Shown one piece after another: positions 9,669-19,011 of a DNA stretch of 60,000 nt. Position 1 is the stretch's first letter. Each line of letters begins with the position of its first letter. The notes beneath the pieces are model-generated. The model ran no database searches. It was not told the origin of the DNA and saw only the letters and a program-made list of their open reading frames with translations. A program made the translations under genes and the position numbers. The stretch lies in contig NC_079875.1 in assembly GCF_029227915.1 (NCBI RefSeq), positions 19,463,001 through 19,523,000 on the forward strand, given 5' to 3'. This DNA is from Hydractinia symbiolongicarpus. Lineage: Eukaryota; Cnidaria; Hydrozoa; Anthoathecata; Hydractiniidae.

Positions 9669-10273
9669 TCTAGGGTGCTCCAGTCTCACATACAAGCAAG
9701 CATGCTTGGACTTTTTCAATTCAGTCTTGATAGTCACCCAATCGGATATCATGTTTGTTTCCTCGTTGATCAATTTCAAATCCGACCGTTCGTGGGGATA
9801 CCACATGAACAACTGCTTGTTTTGTTCTTCGGCAAGGAGTATACAACTGCGTTAGCAGCCAGAGACTGTGTTTACGATGTCTACCACTGATGGCAAGCTC
9901 AAGCAGGGATTGACGTTTTTTGTCGAGACTCTCGTCGACTATCACATCGTCAACAATAAACAAAGTCTCTTTGTCCGCCAGCAATGACGACAATTTTTGA
10001 ATCCATTCGAAAAGTTGATCCTTGGGATCTATCAGAAAGATATAGTCATCTTTCCAAAGCGAGGACCTTTCTAAATAAGTGGTATTCCACTGTAGTAGGG
10101 CATAGTATGGCTATGTTGTAATAGTGTTTTTTATACTCGTTGTCAAGCAAACCCAAGACACGCTGCGTTTTACCGCAGCTTGTCGGGCCTGTGAAATTGC
10201 CGTGTGTGATTGTTTGACGATATCTAGAGTCATTTATTTCAAATCCTTTTGTGTTTGCCTTAACGGCAGACAC
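9669..10273 (-). pseudogene. A32-type packaging ATPase (1b)
   Basis: Walker A is FTGPTSCGKTQRVLGLL and Walker B is LFIVDDVIVDE. GRHRKHSLWLLTQLY is the arginine/sensor segment. This belongs to the FtsK/HerA-type genome-packaging ATPases of Polintons and large DNA viruses, which pump DNA into capsids. A 1-nt frameshift near 10100 separates Walker A from the LERSSLWKDDY segment, and a TGA after LGDYQD cuts the last ~20 residues. The homologue is at 43787. Confidence 0.85.
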
Positions 10274-10286
10274 AAATTTTCGCTGT

Positions 10287-10538
10287 TTATTTTTTCGGGA
10301 CGATACTAGCTGGTATCCACCCCCTTTTTACAGCCATCTCACGGCTTGCCCTACCTGCAGCAAAGAATGCCGTCATTTTCATGACGGAATTCTTTGTGTC
10401 CATTTTGGCAGAGGGCCGTGGTGTTATCCCTAACAATTTTTTGCCCGCAAGGGCATACCCGAAAGTAAAGCCTAGATCGACCACGGTTTCATAGAGCATG
10501 TCGATGATTTCTTTTTCCTGGGGCGTTACGTTTGTCAT
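10287..10538 (-). CDS. Small hydrophobic protein (83 aa), unknown
   Basis: This is an intact 83-residue frame, MTNVTPQEKEIIDML..., with a weakly hydrophobic stretch (GFTFGYALAGKKLLGI) and a second (MKMTAFFAAGRAS). It lies 13 nt upstream of the ATPase start on the same strand. No homologue is seen in element 2 or in the visible part of element 3. I do not recognise the family. Confidence 0.5.
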   Translation of the reverse strand: MTNVTPQEKEIIDMLYETVVDLGFTFGYALAGKKLLGITPRPSAKMDTKNSVMKMTAFFAAGRASREMAVKRGWIPASIVPKK

Positions 10539-10549
10539 TTAATAAGGGT

Positions 10550-10930
10550 TTATTGCATACGAAAAATATCAATTTGATGTTGAACTTTTTTGCGTAAGCC
10601 GTCGCTAGCGCGGTGCTGTCGCTCATGGAACTGTGTTCCGCGTTGCTGCTGAGGCACAAGGCGATCTACAATTTCAACAGGCTGCTCTTTTTCACCTTGA
10701 TTCTGCTGCTTACGGAAAATGTAATAGACTCCAACTGCCACACAAGCAAGTACGGCAAGCCTCCAGCGCTATAGAGATATACGCCCTTTGACTGTACGGA
10801 ACTGGCTCCAGAAGAGGTTTTGATTTCAGATTCTACGGTACCCTGTTGTTGTTTCATTTCTTCCTCCCTCTTCTGCATTTCTTCCTCCTTCTTCTTCATC
10901 AGTGCCGCCAACTTGTGACCCTGCGCAACT
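10550..10930 (-). pseudogene. Coiled-coil plus membrane-segment protein (1b)
   Basis: The N-terminal helix is KKKEEEMQKREEEMKQQQ. A linker precedes a membrane segment (YLYSAGGLPYLLV). A frameshift near 10735 follows, and the rest (VGVYYIFRKQQ, then a basic tail) is in the next frame. The tail contains the second copy of the 27-bp motif. The start is not certain; the frame is open to about 10930. Unknown family. Confidence 0.45.
10627..10653. repeat. 27-bp motif, copy 2 (partner at 9363-9389)
   Basis: Same orientation as copy 1, one mismatch. The flanks diverge quickly on both sides. Confidence 0.7.
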
Positions 10931-11018
10931 CTTCCGGATACTTTACTGGTCTCGTGATAACTTTCTATTCTTGTGTCTGTTCTTGTCTCTGAACTTCACT
11001 CATTTCCTTTAAGTCTTT

Positions 11019-11609
11019 TCACTCTTCTCGATCGTCGTTTTCCTTTTTCGTGGAGAGGTGAGTGTGATTTATGGTATGAGCTGCAACCAATAGTGGCGCT
11101 AAAAATTTTCCAAAGGCAGAGTACACGAGGATCCCCAAATCGGCTATGGAGTCCTTGGTGATTGGATCTTCCTCGATATCTTTTCTCAGACCCTTAGCAC
11201 TATCGAGTTGAACAACATTCCCTACGGCCTTGGCGTACATGCTAATTGCATGTGAAGACAGTGCCTTGGCGGTTTTTTCCCCTTTCTCGTGAATTTCACG
11301 TTCAACGAATTCCGTATACGCTTTTTCAATCGCCTTATCTGATGCCTTGTCAACAAAGCCTTCGGTACATTTCTTCGGTAAGAGATGCTGTTTGCCTTTG
11401 CGTATAGCATCTTTCAAAGCTTGACGTTTGTCGATAGGTTTTTCGAAAGGTTTTTCGCGATGCTCGAAAACTTCTGCTGGTGTGTCGACTTCATCAAATA
11501 TTTCTGAGATTGCAGACATCTTTATGAGAAGCTTTCTATAGCGAAAAAAGCAGAGCACGATCACGTACGGAAGAATTATTGCAAAACATAGGCACATTTC
11601 GCTCAGCAT
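11019..11609 (-). CDS. Conserved element gene with membrane micro-leader, unknown (1b)
   Basis: The main protein starts at 11519 (MSAISEIFDEVDTPAEVF). It contains KPIDKRQALKDAIRKGKQHL, LPKKCTEGFVDKASDKAI and HEKGEKTAKALSSHAISMYA, and ends basic after AFGKFLAPLLVAAHTI. Element 2 has a clear homologue at 42252. In 1b the frame runs upstream without a stop into a hydrophobic 30-residue leader (AIILPYVIVLCFFRYRK), which is a separate 25-aa ORF in element 2. It lies between PolB and the small membrane genes. No known domain is recognised. Confidence 0.6.
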   Translation of the reverse strand: MLSEMCLCFAIILPYVIVLCFFRYRKLLIKMSAISEIFDEVDTPAEVFEHREKPFEKPIDKRQALKDAIRKGKQHLLPKKCTEGFVDKASDKAIEKAYTEFVEREIHEKGEKTAKALSSHAISMYAKAVGNVVQLDSAKGLRKDIEEDPITKDSIADLGILVYSAFGKFLAPLLVAAHTINHTHLSTKKENDDREE

Positions 11610-11767
11610 GTTTATTTTTCAAAAAAAAGCTCTTAATTATTCAAAAATGTTTATCATTTCTGAATAGATGAGGCAAACGAGTTTGATCTTGTTGCTACCG
11701 CTTCATACTGATAAGGCGTGACTCAAAGTTGTGAGAAATTTTAAAACACAAATCTATTCAACGCGAC

Positions 11768-14700
11768 TTACAATTCCAAAGGCAGCGTATGTATACCATC
11801 CTCGAGTACATTCTGCTTATCGTAGAACGCTGAGAGTCCCAGCTTGTTTTGCTCGTACGTGACCATCCCCTGGTTGTGCACCCGGAAACCTACGTTTTTG
11901 GCCATGTCTAAACCACCCCTCAGCGCACTCATGTATCTACTCCAGGTCACAGCTTTTTGCCTTTTTGACATGGCTTTACATGAAAATTTGGTATCCTTTT
12001 TTACTTCAACGAAGTAGCACTTGGCTGTCAGGGCGATCATCCGAAACCCTATGAATTCTGCTTTAAATAGTCCTCCTGTTTGACTCGAGTATTTATCAGT
12101 GACAAGCTAGTTTTTTACATCCTCATCATACTCGTCAAGCAGTTCGGGACGAACGACATCTCGAAAATCTTTCCCAGAGATGGCAAAATAGGCACTGTCA
12201 GTGTCCACGTAAGTGTATTCGAAATCTTGACGATCCACATACTTGTCCAGGAAGTCGTAATAAAATTCCAACATGCGCAACTTGGCGAGTTGGTATACCG
12301 CGATACCGCACTGGTAGGCTCTATCGATAGTACATTTGTGTTTACCCCTTCTCAGCTCATACGCATCTCCGATCTCTTCAAGATCCTCTAGGTACGGGCT
12401 TCGGAGGGCTGCATGAACCTCCTTTTCATCCCTCGTGAACGTAATATTTGCATGCCTCTCCAGATCCTCTATCATTTTACCGTAAAATGAGTTGCCTTTC
12501 AACTTTGCCGTATCTCCTGCAATACGCTTGTCGGGGTCTTTATCAGCCTGGCGTCGTGCATCGGCAATATCTTCTGGGAACCATTCAAAAGGCCTACCTC
12601 TAGCATACTTGAGAAACTGGTGAAAGGCAGTCACTTTAAGCTCATGTTCAAGGTACCACTTTAGCACAGTGGTATACAGTAGGACTTTTTCAGCATTTAG
12701 TAACCCCAAAAGCTTACGTGTACCCGGAACACGCTTGCGACCCGTATTTTGTAAGTATTCGTGCATGTGCTCGGGAATTTGATCATCAGGTATCTCCTTG
12801 ACGACAAACAGTGGAGCCATTTCACTAAACTTTTCGCGCAGATTTTCAGGTACCTTGATATCAACCTGGGCAAAAGCAAACAACGATCCATCCACCACGC
12901 CTCGCGTCAGTAGCCCTAAGTTATGTTCCGATGTAGGTTTGGCCACCTTGATCAAGTGTTTCTTCACGCAGGAAAAGTCTTGCATCAAGGCACTAGGGTA
13001 GAGCATGTTTGCGTCATACCCTAGAATGGTCCTACACTTGTGGGGTTCGCCGTACACGTGAGATCTGATACCCGTCACGTCTTGTTCGTGGTATCTACAG
13101 AATACAATCGTGGGACCACCCACCATACCCGTCCGTAGGAGCTGGTAGGCCTCATTCCTCGTACATTTTTCACATGTTTTCTGTACCTGTTTACAACTCT
13201 TACGAGTCTTGCTATAACAAGAGTCCTTACACCTATGTCTGCATGGGTCTCTCAGAACGTATAGCTCTAGCTTGGGGTTCAACCGTAGAGACTTGTTTAA
13301 TACATAGCGCATCAAAACGGCCGGTATACTAACAGCATCCTTCAAAATATCGATTTCATCCTCATAATACTGCAACCTCGTCTTGTTTACGGCTTTAATG
13401 AAAGGTTCCACATCGGCTAGGTTGTACTTACGCAGCCAGTCCATCATGGTAACGCAGCTTCGCCTGTAAAATGCAGCGCGGAATGTCTCGTACTCCTCGT
13501 CGGATAGTGTGTTTCTCCCACTCAGACGGGTATGAAAATTCTCGTGGGCCACAGGCCCAACATGGTTTAACTTGTCGTGGCTCGTCAACCATTCATACAA
13601 AAACACGAGCTTTTGCAGCTTGCATTCCAACGATTTGCACCAACCGCCATAGCTTAGACCAGGAGCAAGGAAATTTTTGATATCGAGAAATTTAAACCTC
13701 GAGGTGGCGAGGAACATGTAGTCGTTGTCTTTCTTTGCCACCTTAATCTTATCGCCTTGTGCAAGCTCTTCGACAAAAAAATGCTTGATCATTGATGTCG
13801 TATTTGCCGCTGTTAAACCCAATTACGGCCACTTGGTTTACCCACTCGTCCCACAACTCCTGGTTCTTTTTGGAGAGCATGCCAAAATTGTCAGGTTTTG
13901 GGTGCATTCTCTCGACCTCCTTCACAATCAGGGTATGCCTATTTTCCAGCTCTTCCACAAACTGTTTAACCAAGACACTTGGGTTTTCGTGCTCAATAAA
14001 CGTTCAAACTATCGGCAATGCCAACACTTACGGGAACATGTCTCGAAAGGTATGTTAGATCATTGTTGGTAATTTAACGGTGATAGGAGGGCTTCAAAGT
14101 CAAACACGATATAGTGTGGGTAGGGTCTAAATTCCTTTTTAAAGAACCTCTTGATTTTGGGTGGGTTTTCACATTCCCAAGCCGTGACGAGGCTATAGCC
14201 CTTTTCACGTATCATCCTTTCCTTAGACAGGGTTGCAATGTAACGAGTCTTGTCCGCTGTGGTTCTCTCGGACAGATATGGGCATCCGTGCCATTTACAA
14301 CCGTGGTATTCGCATACAGTCTTTGAAACAGGATCATATCCGTCTACCTTACACTCCTTCTTACCATCACGTAGAACGCGTTCACCACCATGACCACATA
14401 GGGCATGTTGTGTATGTCTTCCGGTTTGGTTTGACATGTATTCCACCCATTTTAAGGCATCGTAGCTAAAACCCTCATCGTAAAAAACCTTCTCGGCCTT
14501 GCTCGGCATACATTTAACCTCCCCCCCTTGCAAATGATCGTCTTCTTGACACCCTCGCATTCGTTCCTCTTATGCCGAGTGAGATTCCAAACCTCGTTAA
14601 AAACTTGGCCGCATACCTCGCATTGTCAGTGTTGGGTTAGCACATCTAAATCCTTTGTGAAAACAGTGCCCGTCCAGCATACCAAGATTAATAGTGTCTA

Positions 14701-14940
14701 AACCCTTTTTGTACTGCCTTTGACCATAGACGAGTCGCCATGGTGCTTTCTCAGAGTTTGTCCTGGGTTCAAAGACACGTTGATCTTCAATTGTTTGGCA
14801 ACGCCCTCCAGATCCACCAGCCTCGTCCGCCTGACGTCCTTACGCTTAATCTTAGGGTCCCCGTAGTACTTTCGAGCTAATATGAGAGCTGTCTTCGTTA
14901 GACGTTCTGTTCCCCGTGCTACGTTGGCCCTCTCCATCAC
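11768..14940 (-). pseudogene. Protein-primed family B DNA polymerase with HGC-rich nuclease-like insert (1b)
   Basis: Order on the minus strand: an N-terminal fragment (14940-14698); an EYHGCKWHGCP block after KVDGYDP, reminiscent of Vsr/PD-(D/E)XK-like nucleases; Exo I YIVFDFEALL; Exo II GFNSGKYDIND; a 571-aa frame (13822-12107) with motif A YDANMLYPSALMQD, motif B KLKGNSFYGKMIED and motif C YVDTDSAYF; and a C-terminal piece ending at 11768. A cysteine-rich insert (CRHRCKDSCYSKTRKSC) sits before motif A. At least four frame breaks (about 14600, 14050, 13790 and 12080) kill it. All polymerase catalytic residues are intact. It differs strongly from the element 2 PolB. Confidence 0.9.
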
Positions 14941-14999
14941 ACCTAATTAAGCATCTCCAGAAACATAGATTGTCTGTTCGTTCTTTTTCCCCGTCCATG

Positions 15000-15290
15000 G
15001 CGTAGATGCATAAATAATGATAATAAATAAAAAGATGTTTAGAGTTCAAAATATTTAAGTGTCTTGTTAAAGTCCTTTTCGACTAATCGGATCTCTCTAG
15101 GTAACAAGTTATACAGCTTTGCTCCCATGGCGAAAAAGCCTGACTTCGCAAACTCTAGCCTGACCTTAGGCACAACAAATAGAGTATCTTTGTTTCTTGT
15201 CGTTTTTCTATGACGGTTTACTTTAAAATAGTCTTGAAAATTCAAACATACGTTTCTACGGAAGCCCATTAGTGCCATTTCTCTTGCCTA
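15000..15290 (-). mobile_element. 3' end of a CR1/L2-like LINE
   Basis: The 79-aa frame (15278-15039) carries the typical RT C-terminal tail (VPKVRLEFAKSGFFAMGAKL, then YNLLPREIRL). It ends in an (ATT)-rich microsatellite tail at 15003-15032 on the minus strand. It is heavily 5' truncated and abuts the PolB end of fragment 1b, so the insertion may have removed that terminus. Confidence 0.7.
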
Positions 15291-15364
15291 TTCATAATTT
15301 CAAAAAGTGGATAGACATGAAACAAAATTTAGTTGCCTATTCATAATTTCGAAAAAGTGGATAA
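15283..15364. repeat. Two tandem ~31-bp repeats
   Basis: TTGCCTATTCATAATTTC followed by AAAAAGTGGATA occurs twice, 46-47 bp apart. No function is evident. From here to 15880 I see only AT-rich sequence with a short 94-codon ORF that resembles nothing. Confidence 0.6.
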
Positions 15365-15379
15365 GCTGGTAAGAATTCG

Positions 15380-15884
15380 TCGTCTATTTACAATTTATAA
15401 CAGAAATAACAGTACGCATGCGCATGTCTGGTCCCAACGAGAGTTCAAAATGGCAACTATATTAGAACCACGTAAGTCAAGAAATTTGATTTAGGTACTT
15501 ATTTTATGCAGTATGTCGCTGAATTACCCCTGATTTCTTTATTGTGTAGGGAGAGTGGTAGTGGAGAAACTGTTCAACAAAGGTACAGCTACAAAGAAAT
15601 AAATTCGATATTATATGGAGTTCACAACATAAAAATTAGGTGCAATACTTTTCTTTTAAACTTCTTCCCTATTCCAATTTCTACCCCATGTAGTTCATTA
15701 ATTTCAATTATTTCTCTTAGCTTGCGCCAACTAAAAAGAGGTCTTAATTGTTATACAATGTTATCAAGGTATGGCCACCTTTTATTTTGAATGTACTTTT
15801 GCACATTGGCTAGATTGATTGTCATTAATTTTTTCCTGAAGGTTGAAATCGGTGGAAGTGGGTCAGCTTTGGATTACGGAAGTC
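15380..15884. other. No recognisable gene
   Basis: AT-rich sequence. A CG/GC-rich patch at 15415-15460 with GCATGCGCATG and an ATG in a Kozak-like context looks promoter-like, but the reading frame from it is short. Nothing else can be supported. Confidence 0.4.
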
Positions 15885-17113
15885 TCAATCAGTGTTGGAC
15901 ATAACATTGACAAAGTCATTATGGAGCTCTGTATCAACTATGTTGTTTGTTGTTTTTAACTCTAGCCTCATTTTCTCTAATTTTAGCTCTAGTTGTGCAC
16001 ATTTTAAGCGTTCGTTTTTTAGGCTAACAATAACTCGTGGTGGTGCAGTTTTTGATAAGGGTGCTTTGAGTTTAGCTGAGGTGTGCAGCTTTTTTTCTAA
16101 AACTTTGGCAGAATTTTTTTGTTTTCTGAAACCTTCACTGCAAGAAGTGCAAATTGTTTCGTCCTGTCTTTCCATAAGCAACAGACAGTTTTTAGTCCTG
16201 TAATACACAAAAATTTCATATGGTTGTAGTGATTGATCTTCTCTGTTAAGTAGCTCCAAGGGTGATTTACAAATTAAGTGTGCTATGACCTGGCTAGAAA
16301 GATCTGGCTGAGTGCCACTGCAAAATGTGAAGTTTTCAATGCTTACCAAAAGATTTGAAACAGTAATGTTTTTAAGTGATTCTCTGCAATTTTTATATAA
16401 AGTATGATCTTCTGGTAAAAACACTTATATGCCTGAATTGTGAAGCCCAAGCCATCATCAATACACACTTCTAAGTATGGCTCACTCCAGGGTTGTGTAA
16501 ACCTTTTAAATGTAGTAGTATTGTCAGTTAAAAATGTCTCCCAACCATTCAAGGATTTTAAGTTTTTAATGCGTGTGTTTAAATCTTTAAGGTTTTTGTA
16601 ATAGGGGTTAATAGTTGTGGGAGTACTCAGTCTTTCTTGGTGGTCTTGGGGTACCTTGTTTACTGAAACTTCTTACTGGCATGTTTAATGTTGGGATAGC
16701 ACCATGTTTTAATTTCTTCTTCGTCATCTTTGCCCCAACAATTATATGAGACATTTTTTAAAAGATTTATTTAGAATTGTTAAGAACAAATTAAGAACAT
16801 TTTAGCCTATAAATCTAAAAAAACCTAAAGCAGTATAGAAAGGTTACTTACATATTTCAATGTCTTCTTTATGAAAATGTTTTTCACATGCATAAACATT
16901 ATTATTAGCTATTTGTTTTTTAAAGTTCTCATCTACTACTCTAGTTTTGGTTATTTCAGACAGCCACCGTTGACGCCACTCTTTCTGAACATGTTCTGCA
17001 GGAATTCTAAAAATACCAATGCCTTTTGTTCTTCTACACATACTGCACCCGAATACACTACAATTTACACCTGACATCTTGTGTGCTAAGTTTTGCAGAA
17101 TTGCTTTGAACAA
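15885..17113 (-). pseudogene. THAP zinc-finger protein, probably transposon-derived, frame-broken
   Basis: The first exon (17113 to about 16850) encodes a THAP domain: the CSVFGCSMC cysteines, the FRIP motif, the EWRQRWL tryptophans and CEKHF. It ends at a GTAAGT donor. The next segment reads LKHGAIPTLNMPVRSF, the usual post-THAP motif. Frames then shift near 16625 and 16420. The last 179-aa frame has CTSCSEGFRKQ and a coiled coil (ERLKCAQLELKLEKMRL). THAP proteins are DNA-binding and often come from P-type transposases; no catalytic transposase motif is visible here. Confidence 0.65.
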
Positions 17114-17480
17114 TTTATTACTTTACCTTTTTATAACATGGTTACCTGTATCAAAACTTTCGTTCTTATGGTGGCTTCCTATTCTAACTAAACATTAACT
17201 TTCTACCTGTAAAACATTTATTTCAAGACCATTATTTATACGTAAATATTTTTGTTCTTAAATAATTTTTAATGTTTTATGTAAAATATTATTTTATTAA
17301 CGGTTTTTAGATTTATTTTTTTAGATATTTTTTAAAATAAAACAACAAAACTTTTAACAAATTCGTGTTTTTAACTGAAGTTTTATGCGCGGCAAATGAG
17401 TTGTGCATTATCATGTCCCTTTAAATTCAAATATGCGTAATAATAACAAAATTGAATAGGTTATTCTTGATCTTCCGAAC
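17114..17480. other. No recognisable gene
   Basis: Very AT-rich sequence between the THAP gene and the DDE transposase relic. No terminal repeats, RNA genes or ORFs could be supported. Confidence 0.5.
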
Positions 17481-17494
17481 CAGTGTTTTTTCTA

Positions 17495-17825
17495 TGAACT
17501 ATGTTTAAATGGACCTTGCAGCTGTACTCGCAATGGATATCCAGGATCTCCGTATACACAAAGTCTAGGGATTGAAACTTGATAGCATGTACTCTTTTGT
17601 GTCTATTATACAAACACACCGATTCCTACCTGGGCGACACACAAGTCTGAAGGTTTCGTCGATGAATCCCCAACAGTGATCGAATGGTGCTCCTTTATTT
17701 GAAATAGATGCATAATGCATACCTCCATGGGTAAGCAAATCGTTTAAGAACCACACAAAATGACCACTGAACACTGACCCATTGTAACACGTTATTTCTT
17801 CAGGTATATGTAACTTTTCGTCCAA
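17495..17825 (-). pseudogene. DDE_Tnp_4 (Harbinger-like) transposase fragment
   Basis: The frame at 17825-17565 contains KGAPFDHCWGFIDETFRLV then CRPGRN, the family's W-F-I-D-G-T block with Gly changed to Glu. A frameshift at about 17570 puts the next conserved block (VYGDPGYPLRVQLQGPFK) in another frame, where the third-acidic-residue region would follow. The N-terminus and C-terminus are missing. A dead fragment. Confidence 0.7.
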
Positions 17826-18029
17826 TAAATAGACATCGTTTCTGTAAAATCAATTTTGTCCTCAGAGAGATATTTACTTTGTTTTTTTAAATTAAACTTT
17901 GGCTGCAGATAATATTAATTAAACTTTTGTTGCAGATAACATGCATCGCGTTTTTGTTATCCGAGGATAGTCTTACACTATATCAGAATTTACTCTCATT
18001 CTTATCCCTGCTGATGGCGGAAATCTTCA

Positions 18030-18340
18030 AGCCATCGGGCTTCTTGTTTCAGGTTGTTGTTTACTAATTGTGGAAGATACTCTCCTGTCGGGTTCCTTAC
18101 CGACATTTCTAGAACTGTTGGAAATCATGCTTGCGTTTGCCAAGCTGGAGTTATTAGAGTCATGTCTATCTGTTGCACTTGGACTTGCGTATCAGAGCAC
18201 AGGGGAAAAGCGTATGCGTAATGAGGTTTCCACTTGATCTGAAATGCACCCTGCCCTTGGTGAATGGATCTAGTTTCCAGGACATGTAGCTCTGAAGTTG
18301 ACGCGACATCCTTAAGTCATCCGAATAATCTATGTCCGGT
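18030..18340 (-). pseudogene. DIRS-like retroelement fragment (RT/RNase H end)
   Basis: The minus-strand reading contains HQGQGAFQIKWKPHYAYAFP followed by LITPAWQTQA and LEMSVRNPTGEYLPQL. This is the W..YAFPPF / TP.W.TQPWYP / LLEMS signature that follows the RT-RNase H of DIRS/Ngaro-type elements. Stops and frameshifts are present. There is no tyrosine recombinase here; a separate recombinase relic lies at 37395. Confidence 0.55.
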
Positions 18341-18444
18341 GTTTCCCATATCCGGCATACCTTTTCGAATACCGTTGGTAGGAGTTTCTATTTGCTGGAG
18401 TCTGAGAGACTGTGCCTGGACTCCCGGTTTTGTAGCTACGCAAC

Positions 18445-18572
18445 CTTGGAATGCACTTGTACTTTCTGATTCACTTGAAGTTTTATCTTGGAATGCACTT
18501 CAACCTTTCGATACATTTGAAGTTTTACCTTGGAATGCACTTCAACTTTTTGATTCACTTGAAGTTTTACCT
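18445..18572. repeat. Three 42-bp tandem repeats
   Basis: CTTGGAATGCACTT begins at 18445, 18487 and 18529, an exact 42-bp period and a multiple of three. In one plus-strand frame it gives WNAL.....FEVLP repeats, but the adjoining DIRS relic is on the other strand, so coding is doubtful. Confidence 0.75.
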
Positions 18573-18599
18573 ACCCTCATAATAAGTCAATTATTATAA

Positions 18600-19000
18600 C
18601 CAGTAAGTCATCTGAAACATTAAGCAATCTTTTCTGCCGCAAAATTTTCTTCACTTAAGGTAGTTTTGTAGTTTTAACTATACTAAATTGTAGCCATGTA
18701 CTTAAAAAATCTGTAAATATGAATTTAAAAATTTTATATAATTATACCATGAACTTGCTCATGTTATCAAAATAAATCAAAATCATCAAAATCTGAAATA
18801 TATTTAAATAGTCATATGGTAGAGAAAATGTTAGTAACTGAAGGGAAGTAATGTACACGAGGTCAAATCATTGTTGTTAAATCATATCTCGTTCACATTC
18901 CCACCATGTCATAGCAAAATTGTGCAAGATATTGAAGCATATTCTCGGTGTATTAACAGACAAAAGGGGCGGAGGATGGCACAAATACGGGAAATATAAT
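18600..19000. other. No recognisable gene (downstream of nicalin)
   Basis: AT-rich intergenic sequence 3' of the last nicalin exon. It would hold the nicalin 3'UTR and poly(A) site if the last exon call is right; no unambiguous signal is singled out. Confidence 0.4.
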
Positions 19001-19011
19001 CCAGAACTTTT

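Larger units (their letters stand above)
6416..14940. mobile_element. Polinton-like element fragment 1b (reverse orientation)
   Basis: It contains capsid C-terminus(+), membrane protein(+), integrase(+), KilA/BRO(-), ATPase(-), three small genes(-) and PolB(-). This is the element 2 order read backwards, without HNH genes. The left end is the palindrome. The right end stops near PolB codon 1, where a LINE tail begins at about 15.0 kb. No terminal inverted repeats are seen. It has a different PolB type from element 2. Confidence 0.82.

Noticed and set aside
18264-18599. 111-codon plus-strand ORF with 14-residue repeats
   Set aside because: The opposite strand carries the recognisable DIRS segment; the plus ORF follows from the 42-bp tandem repeat length.
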